This document shows positions 7,940-15,432 of a stretch of DNA of 33,814 nt, piece by piece. The notes beneath the pieces are model-generated. The model did no database searches. It saw only the letters and a list, made by a program, of their open reading frames with translations, and was not told where the DNA came from. The stretch is from an uncultured Bacteroidales bacterium (GTDB lineage: Bacteria > Bacteroidota > Bacteroidia > Bacteroidales > Paludibacteraceae). Every line of letters starts with the position of its first letter. The stretch's first letter is position 1. The stretch lies in contig CALCGX010000141.1 in NCBI GenBank assembly GCA_937901225.1, positions 1 through 33,814 of the forward strand. Direction: 5' to 3'. The translations under genes and the position numbers were made by a program.

Positions 7940-8001
7940 CTTATCTCGCCTAACGGCTCAATCGATTACTACTTATCTCGGCTTATGCCTTCGAACGATT
8001 A
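7940..8001 (-). repeat. Two tandem TAATCG...GAGATAAG hairpin elements, copies C and D
   Basis: Read on the minus strand, copy D (8001-7972) starts with the TAA stop of the upstream lipoprotein gene: TAATCGTTCGA, AGGCATAAGCC (stem GGC/GCC), GAGATAAG. Copy C (7968-7940) follows after three bases: TAATCGATTGA, GCCGTTAGGC (stem GCC/GGC), GAGATAAG. The flanks are conserved, while the small central stem changes on both sides so that pairing is kept. Copy C ends 8 bases before the ATG of the next lipoprotein gene. Confidence 0.65.
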
Positions 8002-8457
8002 CTTCTTTTTGAGTTGGAGTTCAGTATTGAGAGAAAAATATTGCTTTTGTACATCACCTAAATCTTCAATTCGCTGAAATTCGATTTGGTTAGTTGATAC
8101 CCGCACAGAATCAGCAGCATAGACATCTGTAGTATCGTGAGCTACTATATCTATCGAGTCAGAGAATGCAACATGATATTCAATATATTGCTTGGAAAAT
8201 TCACCAGATTCATTTGTGTAAATTGTATCAGAAAATCCATAATGTTCATCCTCATTTCTTAGTATCACTTGTATAGACTCCAGCGGTTGATTGCCCTCGT
8301 CTAATACCCTGCCCTCAATATCTACATATCCTTCATAATCAAAAGGTGCAGGTCCATAACATGCCGTTACGACAAATGCCACACTAGATAACGAGAAGAG
8401 ACGAATAAATTTCTGCAAGAGGCTATTGTATTTTTGGCGAAAATCTTTGAGTTTCAT
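7999..8457 (-). CDS. Small lipoprotein paired with the radical SAM enzyme (second paralogue)
   Basis: 152 residues. It has a long basic N-region, a hydrophobic core (FSLSSVAFVV) and lipobox TA-Cys33, directly followed by YGPAPFDYEG. Thus the lipidated cysteine itself would be the Cys of the C(M)YGPxP motif, unlike the sibling where that cysteine is eight residues further on. A carboxypeptidase-regulatory-like domain follows (VDIEGRVLDEGNQPLESIQV, about 45-64), and the end is ELQLKKK. It is clearly a paralogue of the next gene downstream, with the same layout and tail. It is probably co-transcribed with it and the radical SAM enzyme and is a candidate substrate. Its stop codon is the first triplet of repeat copy D. 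Confidence 0.75.
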   Translation of the reverse strand: MKLKDFRQKYNSLLQKFIRLFSLSSVAFVVTACYGPAPFDYEGYVDIEGRVLDEGNQPLESIQVILRNEDEHYGFSDTIYTNESGEFSKQYIEYHVAFSDSIDIVAHDTTDVYAADSVRVSTNQIEFQRIEDLGDVQKQYFSLNTELQLKKK

Positions 8458-8514
8458 ACAAATACTATATTAAGATGTTGGAGGGTTTCGATAACTATCT
8501 TTATATCGCATATA

Positions 8515-9423
8515 TCAGTCAAACTTTTCCATTACACGAAAATCCTTGATTTTGTCTCTAATCGCAGTATGATTTTGTCTATTTGAATTTTTAATTACTT
8601 CGAGTGTCGCATAATTGTTACCCATCCATACACATTCAACGATAGGTACTTCTGTAACACTGAACTGATTTTCATCCGACATGGTTAGGAGAGTCATATT
8701 AACTATTTCATGGTTTGCTTGGTAGCTCGACGCTACTATTTCTTCATGAATACCCCATTCTGGTTCTTTGATTTGAGCGACAAAATCTTTGCGGAAACCA
8801 TCTGTTTCCTCTATGGCATCTGCCATTTTTTTATCATATTCTTCTTTGGTTATTGCTCCTTTGTTAAAGATATAGGTGTAGTGCTCGTCCTTATTGTTGT
8901 ATTCTTTTTCATCAATAAAACCATACCAACTATATTCTTGACTCAAATTATCCGTGTTTCCGTAGAGAATATATGAGAACTTATTAGAGTAATAATGATA
9001 GAGATTGTTGCTAATTGTTTTATAACTTTCGATTGTCTCTTCAGGGAGAATGTAGCAAGCGTATAGCATTACATCCAGATTGTACTCGTCGCTATAAAAT
9101 TGTACGGTCAAAATAGTTGCATTTTCAATTTGTTGGCGAATCTTATCTTCTGCATTTATTAATGTGCTATCTAATTGAATATTATTGGCATATACGAAAG
9201 TACCATCCACATACTCTTCCGTTTCTACTACTTCTTCATGGATTTTAACAAAGCCTTTTTGTTGTAGAATTTGTTCCATATGACTCAGACTCTGCACCTC
9301 ATTTCCTAACTCAGCCAAGTTAATCAGCACATTTTTCTTTTCTAAAGTGGTAGGTTCGCAACTTACAAAACCAATCATCATGGCGCACAATGCCATGCAA
9401 GTGAAAAGGATTTTTGTTTTCAT
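8515..9423 (-). CDS. Putative lipoprotein of unknown function upstream of the radical SAM-linked lipoproteins
   Basis: 302 residues from the ATG at 9423; another ATG lies two codons upstream and either is possible. The signal peptide MKTKILFTCMALCAMMIGFV leads to lipobox VS-Cys, so the protein is probably membrane-anchored. The body is acidic and rich in Glu, Tyr and Asn, with several helices and no motif I recognise. The gene follows a clear Bacteroidota promoter (9516-9546) and heads a unit that continues into the two small lipoproteins and the radical SAM enzyme, with only 57 bases to the next gene. It could be a partner or receptor of that system, or merely a neighbour. It looks AT-richer than the rny operon beside it. 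Confidence 0.6.
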   Translation of the reverse strand: MKTKILFTCMALCAMMIGFVSCEPTTLEKKNVLINLAELGNEVQSLSHMEQILQQKGFVKIHEEVVETEEYVDGTFVYANNIQLDSTLINAEDKIRQQIENATILTVQFYSDEYNLDVMLYACYILPEETIESYKTISNNLYHYYSNKFSYILYGNTDNLSQEYSWYGFIDEKEYNNKDEHYTYIFNKGAITKEEYDKKMADAIEETDGFRKDFVAQIKEPEWGIHEEIVASSYQANHEIVNMTLLTMSDENQFSVTEVPIVECVWMGNNYATLEVIKNSNRQNHTAIRDKIKDFRVMEKFD

Positions 9424-9515
9424 AATCATATATGTTTAAGAGGTTGGTATTAAATTTATAATCAGCCTTTGTATTGTTTGTAAAGATTTTGCTCCATATT
9501 TAGCGTATGGGGTTG

Positions 9516-9546
9516 CAAAGTTACAATATTTTTTTGAATTATACAA
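9516..9546 (-). promoter_or_regulatory. Bacteroidota-type promoter for the lipoprotein/radical SAM unit
   Basis: On the minus strand TTG (9546-9544), exactly 20 bases, then TAACTTTG (9523-9516). This fits the primary sigma consensus of Bacteroidota (TTTG at -33, TAnnTTTG at -7). It leaves an untranslated leader of about 85 bases before the ATG at 9423. Confidence 0.75.
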
Positions 9547-9606
9547 GAGGAAGCAGTAAAAAAGTGAACATTAGGAGATAAGGGGCATACGTGAAGGTAC
9601 TGAATT

Positions 9607-9646
9607 GTGCGGTTATTGTGCGGTAATAGTGCGGTTATTGTGCGGT
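9607..9646 (+). repeat. 11-bp tandem repeat GTGCGGTTATT, 3.6 units
   Basis: GTGCGGTTATT, GTGCGGTAATA, GTGCGGTTATT, GTGCGGT in direct succession. It lies in the 312-base gene-free stretch 9424-9735 between the lipoprotein unit and rny, which otherwise holds the promoter at 9516-9546 and the rny terminator at 9684-9711. I see no coding sequence or RNA gene there. Confidence 0.8.
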
Positions 9647-9683
9647 GCGAACGGGGATAGTATGGGGGTAGAAATAAAAAAAG

Positions 9684-9711
9684 AATAGACTACCGATGTG
9701 GGTAGTCTATT
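9684..9711 (-). terminator. Rho-independent terminator after rny
   Basis: Perfect 11-bp stem AATAGACTACC / GGTAGTCTATT around a six-base loop. On the minus strand it is followed by CTTTTTTTATTT. It lies 24 bases past the rny stop and closes the pdxJ-to-rny operon. Confidence 0.85.
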
Positions 9712-9735
9712 ACTTTTGATATATCTTATCGGTTC

Positions 9736-11259
9736 TTACTTAGCGTAACTTACGGCACGAGTTTCACGGATAACCGTAATACGAATTTGACCAGGATAGG
9801 TCATCTCGTCTTGGATTCGCTTAGCGATATCGAATGAGAGGAGCTCGGTCTCCTTGTCGCTGAGTTTGTCGGCACCCACGATTACACGGAGTTCGCGACC
9901 CGCTTGAAGTGCGTAAGTCTTGGTCACGCCAGGATAAGACATAGCGATATTCTCGAGGTCGTTGAGACGTTTGACGTATGCCTCTACAATCTCACGGCGA
10001 GCACCTGGACGTGCGCCAGAGATAGCATCACACGCTTGTACGATAGGAGCAATGATAGATTCCATCTCACATTCCTCGTGGTGAGCCCCCACTGCATTGC
10101 AGATATCTGGTTTCTCGCCATACTTCTCGCAGAGTTTCATACCGAGCTGTGCGTGTGGCATCTCCATATCCTCATCGCTGACCTTACCAATATCGTGAAG
10201 CAGACCTGCACGGCGTGCCTTCTTGACATTGAGTCCCAACTCAGCTGCCATAGCCGCACAGAGATTAGCTGTTTCGCGTGCGTGCATAAGGAGGTTTTGA
10301 CCGTAACTAGAGCGGTATTTCATCTTACCAATAAGGCGAACGAGCTCAGGGTGCATACCATGGATACCCAGATCGATGGTAGTACGTTTACCTGTCTCGA
10401 TAATCTCTTCTTCTACTTGTTTGGTGACCTTTGCCACCACTTCTTCGATACGAGCAGGGTGGATACGTCCGTCTTGCACGAGTTGGTGGAGGGAGAGACG
10501 CGCGATCTCTCGGCGCACAGGGTCGAAAGCAGAGAGAGTGATTGCCTCTGGAGTGTCATCCACTACAATTTCTACGCCAGTAGCAGCCTCAAGGGCACGG
10601 ATATTACGTCCTTCACGACCAATGATACGTCCCTTCACCTCATCATTATCAATATGGAATACCGAAACAGCATTTTCTACAGTCGCCTCAGAAGCAATGC
10701 GTTGAATAGATTGGATAATAATCTTCTTAGCTTCTTTGCTTGCGGTGAGGCGAGCTTCGTCCATGGTGTCGTTGATATACGCCATGGCAGCAGTCTTAGC
10801 TTCATCACGAAGCGCATCTACGAGTTGCCTTTTTGCTTCTTCAGCAGACAGTCCTGATATTTGCTCAAGTTGTTGTTCCGCTTTTTGGTGGAGACGTTCA
10901 ACCTCTTGTGCTTTGTGTTCAACAGCCTTTTGTTGATTTTCAAGCTGTTGACGTTGCGTATTCAACTCGTTTTGTGCACGTTGTACCTCACTCTGCTTTT
11001 GGTTGAGTTGTTGGTCACGTTGTTGCTGACGTTGTTCTTGTTGGTGGAGTTTTTGTTCTGCCTGACGAACCTGGTTTTCGTGCTCAAGTTTGAGAGCAAT
11101 AAATTTCTCTTTTGCCTCGACAATTTTGTTTTTCTTGATCACTTCGGCTTCTGCCTCCGCCTTTCGTAAGATTCCTTTGCTATGTATCTTGAAGATTATG
11201 AAGCAGATAAGCGCTCCTATCAACATACATACTAGTCCTATAATTACATTTAGTAGCAT
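9736..11259 (-). CDS. rny: Ribonuclease Y
   Basis: 507 residues, the usual family length. Order: N-terminal transmembrane helix (2-24), long Gln/Glu-rich coiled coil (about 35-150), KH domain with GRIIGREGRNIR (210-221), then the HD phosphohydrolase domain with LLHDIGK (His355-Asp356). It is a membrane-tethered endoribonuclease that starts mRNA decay; the HD residues bind metal for phosphodiester cleavage and the KH domain binds RNA. It is the last gene of a probable nine-gene operon and follows zapA by only six bases, so its expression is tied to the division gene. A terminator hairpin lies just downstream. There are no oddities apart from the very Gln-rich coiled coil. Confidence 0.97.
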   Translation of the reverse strand: MLLNVIIGLVCMLIGALICFIIFKIHSKGILRKAEAEAEVIKKNKIVEAKEKFIALKLEHENQVRQAEQKLHQQEQRQQQRDQQLNQKQSEVQRAQNELNTQRQQLENQQKAVEHKAQEVERLHQKAEQQLEQISGLSAEEAKRQLVDALRDEAKTAAMAYINDTMDEARLTASKEAKKIIIQSIQRIASEATVENAVSVFHIDNDEVKGRIIGREGRNIRALEAATGVEIVVDDTPEAITLSAFDPVRREIARLSLHQLVQDGRIHPARIEEVVAKVTKQVEEEIIETGKRTTIDLGIHGMHPELVRLIGKMKYRSSYGQNLLMHARETANLCAAMAAELGLNVKKARRAGLLHDIGKVSDEDMEMPHAQLGMKLCEKYGEKPDICNAVGAHHEECEMESIIAPIVQACDAISGARPGARREIVEAYVKRLNDLENIAMSYPGVTKTYALQAGRELRVIVGADKLSDKETELLSFDIAKRIQDEMTYPGQIRITVIRETRAVSYAK

Positions 11260-11265
11260 ATTTTT

Positions 11266-11553
11266 TTATTTAATGTGTTGTATAATTAGTTTATTTAGTT
11301 CTTGTATTTTCTCATCAATAGGTTGCAGGCGATTCGCATGCGCATCGGCCGTAAGATTAACAGCCATATCCAGTGCCACATACACCCATAGTTGCTCTGC
11401 GGACTTATTAGGTGCTATCTTCTGATAGTGTCGATACCGTTCGTTAATCATCTCTGCTGCTTTGCGATACAAGTGCTCCTTATCCGCTGGTACGTTCAGC
11501 GAAATATGGTGTGCATCCAACTGCAGAGTGATATGTTGCTTACGCTGTTCCAA
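11266..11553 (-). CDS. zapA: Cell division protein ZapA
   Basis: 95 residues. The N-terminal ITLQLDAHHISLNVPADKEH and the C-terminal helix (QLWVYVALDMAVNLTADAHA, then IDEKIQELNKLI) match ZapA: a small beta-hairpin head followed by a long coiled coil. ZapA dimers and tetramers cross-link FtsZ filaments at the division ring. It lies between a short coiled-coil gene and rny, an order common in Bacteroidota. It begins 13 bases after the coiled-coil gene and ends six bases before rny, so the three are translated from one message. Confidence 0.85.
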   Translation of the reverse strand: MEQRKQHITLQLDAHHISLNVPADKEHLYRKAAEMINERYRHYQKIAPNKSAEQLWVYVALDMAVNLTADAHANRLQPIDEKIQELNKLIIQHIK

Positions 11554-11566
11554 TTATCTCAAATTG

Positions 11567-11857
11567 TCAATGTTTCAGTACCTCCAATGCTTTGTCCACT
11601 TGCGCAATGAGAGCCGTCAGTCGTTGTTTAGCTTTCTGCCGTTCCTCATCATGCCCTTCGTCGCTCACCAACAACGCATGCGCCGTATTCAGGCGTTGGT
11701 ACTCTTGCTTGAGTTGCTGCAATTCAGCATGCGACTGCAGTATCTCTTCTCGCTGACGGATATTCTCCTCTTTAAGCAACTGCATATCCTCCTGCAACTT
11801 CTGATACTGAGCCAAAAGTTGTTGGATATTTTGTGCTAAAGCAGCGAGCGATTCCAT
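11567..11857 (-). CDS. ZapB-like short coiled-coil protein
   Basis: 96 residues from ATG 11857; a TTG three codons upstream is an alternative. The protein is almost wholly a heptad-patterned coiled coil (LAQNIQQLLAQYQKLQEDMQ, QLLKEENIRQREEIL, ELQQLKQEYQRLNTAHALLV) with a short C-terminal helix. Small coiled-coil genes directly upstream of zapA are common in Bacteroidota and are often annotated as ZapB-like or hypothetical. A division-ring partner of ZapA is a reasonable inference from position and shape, but there is no diagnostic motif. It lies 17 bases after the DUF3078 gene. Confidence 0.7.
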   Translation of the reverse strand: MESLAALAQNIQQLLAQYQKLQEDMQLLKEENIRQREEILQSHAELQQLKQEYQRLNTAHALLVSDEGHDEERQKAKQRLTALIAQVDKALEVLKH

Positions 11858-11874
11858 CGTGCGCAACCTTATTT

Positions 11875-12891
11875 TTAGAAGCTATAGCCTACGCCGAGAC
11901 CCAAGATGCCCTTGAACTGAACGCGCTCAGCCGACACGCCATCTTTATCGGCTATCTTCACACCATTGTAGTATTTGAGTGAAGTAGAAAGGGTCACGTT
12001 GAGGCATTTGAGAAATTGGTATGAAATAGCAGCATCCCAATCCACGTCGAAGTTACCGAAACGGCGATTGTTGTCGCGATAACCGATGAACTTATTCTCT
12101 GCATCAAACATCTCAGTCTTATCCCAAGCATATGGGGTAAAGAGACCAAGAGTGGTGATAATCTTCAAATCCTTGTAGGTATAGTTAATCCCCCCCTTGA
12201 AACTAAGACCAAGCTCAGCCTTGGCATTCTTGTATATTTTGTCATATGTGCCGTCTGCATTTGCCTCTTTGCTATACACCCAAGTCGCATATTTATCTTG
12301 CATTTGTTCGCGCAAACCTGGGTTTGCTCTTTCAAGCGCATCACCTACATAAGCAGTAGTAATCTTACCCGCTATAGGAGAAAGATAAAGCGAGAAAATG
12401 GAATTTGGTTTCCAGTCAATACCGACAGAAATATCTGTGTATGAAGGAGAAAGGAATTTAGAAATAATAGGATCCACGGCTTCTGTACCATCGTATGCAC
12501 GACCAAAAGCAAACTGGCTCTTGAATCCAGCAGAAGCAGTCAGATACCAAGCTTTGTGGAACTGCCAACCAAATTTGGTATTAAAATCAATCACGTCGCT
12601 TGATTTTTGGAATGGATCATTCTTTTGATCAATATAAGAAAGTCCGTATTCCAAATTGAGGTTGGTCTCCCAAGAGAGGTTATTTTCATTGTATAACAAA
12701 CGCACTTTGCCGAAAGCTACGCCATTCACATTGTTGTTACCACCCGCAGCCCAGTTCACTAATCCTGTTGCACTTGCGTTAAGTCCTACAACACCTGAGA
12801 AATCCCATGGAGACGGAGTTTGCTCTGCCTCTTGAGCTACCATTGTGGCTGCCAAACATAGAGAGAAAATGGAAAGTAAATATTTTTTCAT
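11875..12891 (-). CDS. DUF3078 outer-membrane beta-barrel-like protein (first paralogue)
   Basis: 338 residues with a signal peptide (1-19, ends VAQ). The mature protein is a series of amphipathic strands with aromatic girdles, starting WDFSGVVGLNASATGLVNWA, then AGGNNN, then NLSWETNLNLEYGLSY, and ending in GILGLGVGYSF with a terminal Phe typical of outer-membrane barrels. The NLSWE-N and FGWQFHKAWYLTAS segments recur in the protein encoded at 18805-20052, so these are paralogues in two separate operons. The family is known as DUF3078; its function is not known to me. It lies downstream of a DJ-1 family gene and upstream of division genes in one operon. Confidence 0.82.
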   Translation of the reverse strand: MKKYLLSIFSLCLAATMVAQEAEQTPSPWDFSGVVGLNASATGLVNWAAGGNNNVNGVAFGKVRLLYNENNLSWETNLNLEYGLSYIDQKNDPFQKSSDVIDFNTKFGWQFHKAWYLTASAGFKSQFAFGRAYDGTEAVDPIISKFLSPSYTDISVGIDWKPNSIFSLYLSPIAGKITTAYVGDALERANPGLREQMQDKYATWVYSKEANADGTYDKIYKNAKAELGLSFKGGINYTYKDLKIITTLGLFTPYAWDKTEMFDAENKFIGYRDNNRRFGNFDVDWDAAISYQFLKCLNVTLSTSLKYYNGVKIADKDGVSAERVQFKGILGLGVGYSF

Positions 12892-12904
12892 TTTGTTTCT
12901 AATT

Positions 12905-12932
12905 TTATTAGTTATTATATATTATTTATTTG
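12905..12932 (-). repeat. Degenerate AT-rich heptamer repeat before the DUF3078 gene
   Basis: Plus-strand units TTATTAG, TTATTAT, ATATTAT, TTATTTG at a 7-base period, 13 bases before the ATG at 12891. The low complexity makes this much weaker than the other heptamer arrays in the window. Confidence 0.3.
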
Positions 12933-12936
12933 ATTA

Positions 12937-13464
12937 TCAATATTGTGCGGCATCATACACTTGATCTGCCACTTCTGAACCTGCCATTTTTTCGATGATA
13001 CAGAATGCAAAATCACTACTCAATCCAGGACCTTTAGCGGTAATAATATTCTTCGACTCTACCACCAATCCATCGATATAGCTCTCGCCCAGGTAAGTCT
13101 CAAAACCAGGATAGCAAGTTGCTTGTTTACCTTGCAGTATTCCCAAACGTCCCAACACAGAAGGCGCTGCGCAAATAGCAGCAATGAGTTTATCTTGTTG
13201 GTTATGAGTTACCAGCAAGTCACATAGTGGCTCACACTCATGCAACTTCGTTGCGCCACCTGGCAGAATCAACATTTCTGCATCCGTAAAATCTACATCT
13301 GCAAACGATTTGTCTGCTTTCACTGCTATATGATGGGCTCCTAAGACGCTTTCAACACCTGTTACCGACACGGTAGTCAATGCGATATTAGCACGTCTGA
13401 GTAGGTCGATTGTCGTGATGGCTTCGATCTCCTCGAATCCATTGTCTAAGAAGATGTAATTCAT
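12937..13464 (-). CDS. DJ-1/PfpI family protein
   Basis: 175 residues. It has the DJ-1 layout: NGFEEIEAITTIDLLRRANI at the N-terminus with the conserved acidic residue (Glu12), LPGG (67-70), and the nucleophile elbow AAICAAPSVLG with Cys98. Family members include protein or nucleotide deglycases, chaperones and oxidative-stress proteins; the closest bacterial form (YajL/ThiJ-like, DJ-1) is suggested by length and by GPG in the C-terminal part. It is cytosolic with no signal peptide. It sits 13 bases after the TonB-like gene and 45 bases before DUF3078 in the same operon. The specific substrate cannot be read from the sequence. Confidence 0.88.
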   Translation of the reverse strand: MNYIFLDNGFEEIEAITTIDLLRRANIALTTVSVTGVESVLGAHHIAVKADKSFADVDFTDAEMLILPGGATKLHECEPLCDLLVTHNQQDKLIAAICAAPSVLGRLGILQGKQATCYPGFETYLGESYIDGLVVESKNIITAKGPGLSSDFAFCIIEKMAGSEVADQVYDAAQY

Positions 13465-13477
13465 ACTTGTTTTTGTT

Positions 13478-14308
13478 TTAGTTGAGTTTGAATGTATAAG
13501 TAATTTTACCTATTTGAGGTGTATCTCCTTCTGTAAATTTAGCTTGTCGCGCTGCTTGGAGTGCCAATTGCTGTGTGCCACGATCAGAAATAGTGGTACC
13601 ATCTGCCACAGTTGCATTGGTCACATTACCAGCCGCATCCACCATGATATTGACGACAACAATGCCAGATTGTGCAAAATTCGACGATGGTTTAGGCATG
13701 CGTTTCACATCTCTACCATAGAGTGTCCATTGATTGCCATTGGTCACACCCATTCCTTTCCCCACAGGATTACCTTTCGTTCCCGATGTATTGTTCGCCG
13801 ACGCATTGTCTGCATTCGCACCTTCAGCAGTACCAGCCTGACCAAAGAGAGCTGCCAACTGGTTAGCCTTATCGATGGCTTCTTGCTCTTTAGCGCGTTG
13901 CTCGGCAAGTGCTTTCTCCTTGGCAATACGCTCTGCTTCTGCGCGTGCCTCGTCCTCTTTGCGTTTGCGTATCAACTCTTCCTCCTCTGCTCGGCGTTTC
14001 TTCTCTTCTTCTGCCTGCTTAGCGAGTGCCAGTGACTCCTCATCCTCCTGTACCATCAAGTCGTTCTCCGACGGACGAGCAGGAGCTGCTGGAGCAGGGA
14101 TTTGTTCTACTTGCGTTATTGCATCCAACGGACGTACATCTGGCATTCCTCCACCCTCTTCAGCATCACCGAAAGCCACTACGATTCCTTCATCTTCCAT
14201 TTGCACTGGTGCTTTCACTTGCAACCACCATAGCAACAAAAAGATGAGGCACATAGAAACAACCGTACCTACCGAAGCGATGATATGTGATTGAGATTGT
14301 TTGCTCAC
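13478..14308 (-). CDS. TonB-like energy transducer
   Basis: 276 residues. It starts at GTG 14308, which overlaps the exbD stop in the sequence GTGA, so translation is coupled. One transmembrane helix (about 11-30, VGTVVSMCLIFLLLWWLQV) is followed by a periplasmic linker, a long Lys/Glu/Ala coiled coil (about 92-160) and a glycine-rich hinge. A TonB C-terminal domain follows (about 205-276: GIVVVNIMVDAAGNVTNATV, LALQAARQAKFTEGDTPQIG, TYTFKLN). With the ExbB and ExbD proteins just upstream it forms a proton-motive-force transducer to outer-membrane receptors. The coiled-coil linker also resembles TolA, so a Tol-type envelope role linked to division (zapA is downstream) is possible. Confidence 0.87.
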   Translation of the reverse strand: MSKQSQSHIIASVGTVVSMCLIFLLLWWLQVKAPVQMEDEGIVVAFGDAEEGGGMPDVRPLDAITQVEQIPAPAAPARPSENDLMVQEDEESLALAKQAEEEKKRRAEEEELIRKRKEDEARAEAERIAKEKALAEQRAKEQEAIDKANQLAALFGQAGTAEGANADNASANNTSGTKGNPVGKGMGVTNGNQWTLYGRDVKRMPKPSSNFAQSGIVVVNIMVDAAGNVTNATVADGTTISDRGTQQLALQAARQAKFTEGDTPQIGKITYTFKLN

Positions 14309-14712
14309 TTCTTTGTAGCAATTACGATTTTCATTTTATGTTGATTTGCAATATCCAAGACATGCACCACATCGCGGTATGGGATATCTTGGTCCGCATG
14401 AAGAGCCACATACATACTGCTATCTTGTTGCTGGATCGAACTGAGGTAGCCCTCCAACTCATCCGCAGCTATAGTGACCGGTTTTTGTCTTCCGAGTGCC
14501 ACGTAATAGTTACCCAGATTGTCAATACTCACCTTAGCCACTACTTGTTTGGTAGTAGTCTTCGCACGTGCAGTAGGCAAGTTGATTTTTATATCATTGG
14601 GCGAAGACATCGTGCTTGCCATCACAAAGAATAGCAAGAGCAAGAAGATGAGGTCAGTCATTGACGACATCGCAAACGTAGCCTCTACCCTATTTCGTCT
14701 TTTCAAAGCCAT
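14305..14712 (-). CDS. exbD: ExbD/TolR family proton-channel protein
   Basis: 135 residues. A short cytosolic N-terminus (MALKRRNRVEATFAMSSMTD) precedes one membrane helix, LIFLLLLFFVMASTM, with Asp20 at its start as the expected proton-carrying residue. The periplasmic domain follows (IKINLPTA, then VSIDNLGNYYV, then VALHADQDIPYRDVVHVLDI). This is the usual ExbD/TolR size. It works with ExbB (upstream) and the TonB-like protein (downstream, four-base overlap). A heptamer repeat lies in the spacer before its start. Confidence 0.93.
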   Translation of the reverse strand: MALKRRNRVEATFAMSSMTDLIFLLLLFFVMASTMSSPNDIKINLPTARAKTTTKQVVAKVSIDNLGNYYVALGRQKPVTIAADELEGYLSSIQQQDSSMYVALHADQDIPYRDVVHVLDIANQHKMKIVIATKK

Positions 14713-14719
14713 AACTTCA

Positions 14720-14740
14720 GTTTAACGTTTATAGTTTCAA
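14720..14740 (-). repeat. Heptamer tandem repeat before exbD
   Basis: Plus-strand units GTTTAAC, GTTTATA, GTTTCAA with a following GTCAGGA, strict 7-base period, seven bases from the exbD ATG. This is a degenerate member of the heptamer set found at five other junctions. Confidence 0.55.
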
Positions 14741-14747
14741 GTCAGGA

Positions 14748-15431
14748 TTATGCAGGTTCGTTGAGGAGATCCATAAACTCCATGGTGCGGGATTCCAATT
14801 GGCGAACTACGCGATCAATACGAGAAACCAAGAAATTGTAAGCAAACATTGCCAAAATACCTACAATCAAACCACCTACAGTAGTCACCATAGCTTGATA
14901 CATACCCTCAGAGAGTGAAGAAATCTCAATCACGCCACTGGCATTTTGCGCCATATTGAAGAATGTCTGAATCATACCCAACACGGTACCCAAGAAGCCG
15001 AGCATAGGTGCGCCAGCAGCTATGGTAGCCATCAAGACAAGCCCCTTCTCCAGTTTACTTACCTCCAAGTTACCCACATTCTCTATAGCCACCTGTACAT
15101 CTTGCATAGGGCGACCAATACGAGTAATACCTTTCTCCACCATATGTGCTGATGGAGTATCTTCCTTACGACACAGTTTGATTGCAGAATCAATCTTACC
15201 CTCTTTGATATAATCGCGAATACGATTCATAAAGGTCTTATCCTCTTTGGTTGCCTTGGTCAAAACCACCATACGTTCAATAAATAGGTAAATACCAAAC
15301 GCCAACATCAAAGCGAGTACGATCATAATCCATCCACCATACTCAGCCATAGTGAGCAGGTTAATTGAATTTTCCACTACAGTTTCTTCTACCATAGCCA
15401 CCGTATCTTGTACAGCAGCTAATGTGTCCAT
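14748..15431 (-). CDS. exbB: ExbB/TolQ/MotA family proton-channel protein
   Basis: 227 residues from ATG 15431, which begins one base after the pdxJ stop (TGACATG), a coupled arrangement. An ATG eight codons upstream would overlap pdxJ by 23 bases and is less likely. Three membrane segments are visible: YGGWIMIVLALMLAFGIYLF (about 32-51), GLVLMATIAAGAPMLGFLGT (about 128-147) and VTTVGGLIVGILAMFAYNFL (about 180-199). GAPMLGFLGTVLGMIQTF is the MotA/TolQ/ExbB signature. With ExbD it forms the proton-conducting motor that energises the TonB-like protein encoded downstream. Confidence 0.93.
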   Translation of the reverse strand: MDTLAAVQDTVAMVEETVVENSINLLTMAEYGGWIMIVLALMLAFGIYLFIERMVVLTKATKEDKTFMNRIRDYIKEGKIDSAIKLCRKEDTPSAHMVEKGITRIGRPMQDVQVAIENVGNLEVSKLEKGLVLMATIAAGAPMLGFLGTVLGMIQTFFNMAQNASGVIEISSLSEGMYQAMVTTVGGLIVGILAMFAYNFLVSRIDRVVRQLESRTMEFMDLLNEPA

Positions 15432-15432
15432 G

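Noticed and set aside
9607..9646. CRISPR-like array
   Set aside because: Units are 11 bases and directly contiguous with no spacers; the heptamer arrays fail for the same reason.
9904..10857. Long plus-strand open frame opposite rny (317 codons)
   Set aside because: It is antisense to a clear rny gene, has no family motif, and its Cys/His/Leu-rich composition is that of a shadow frame.
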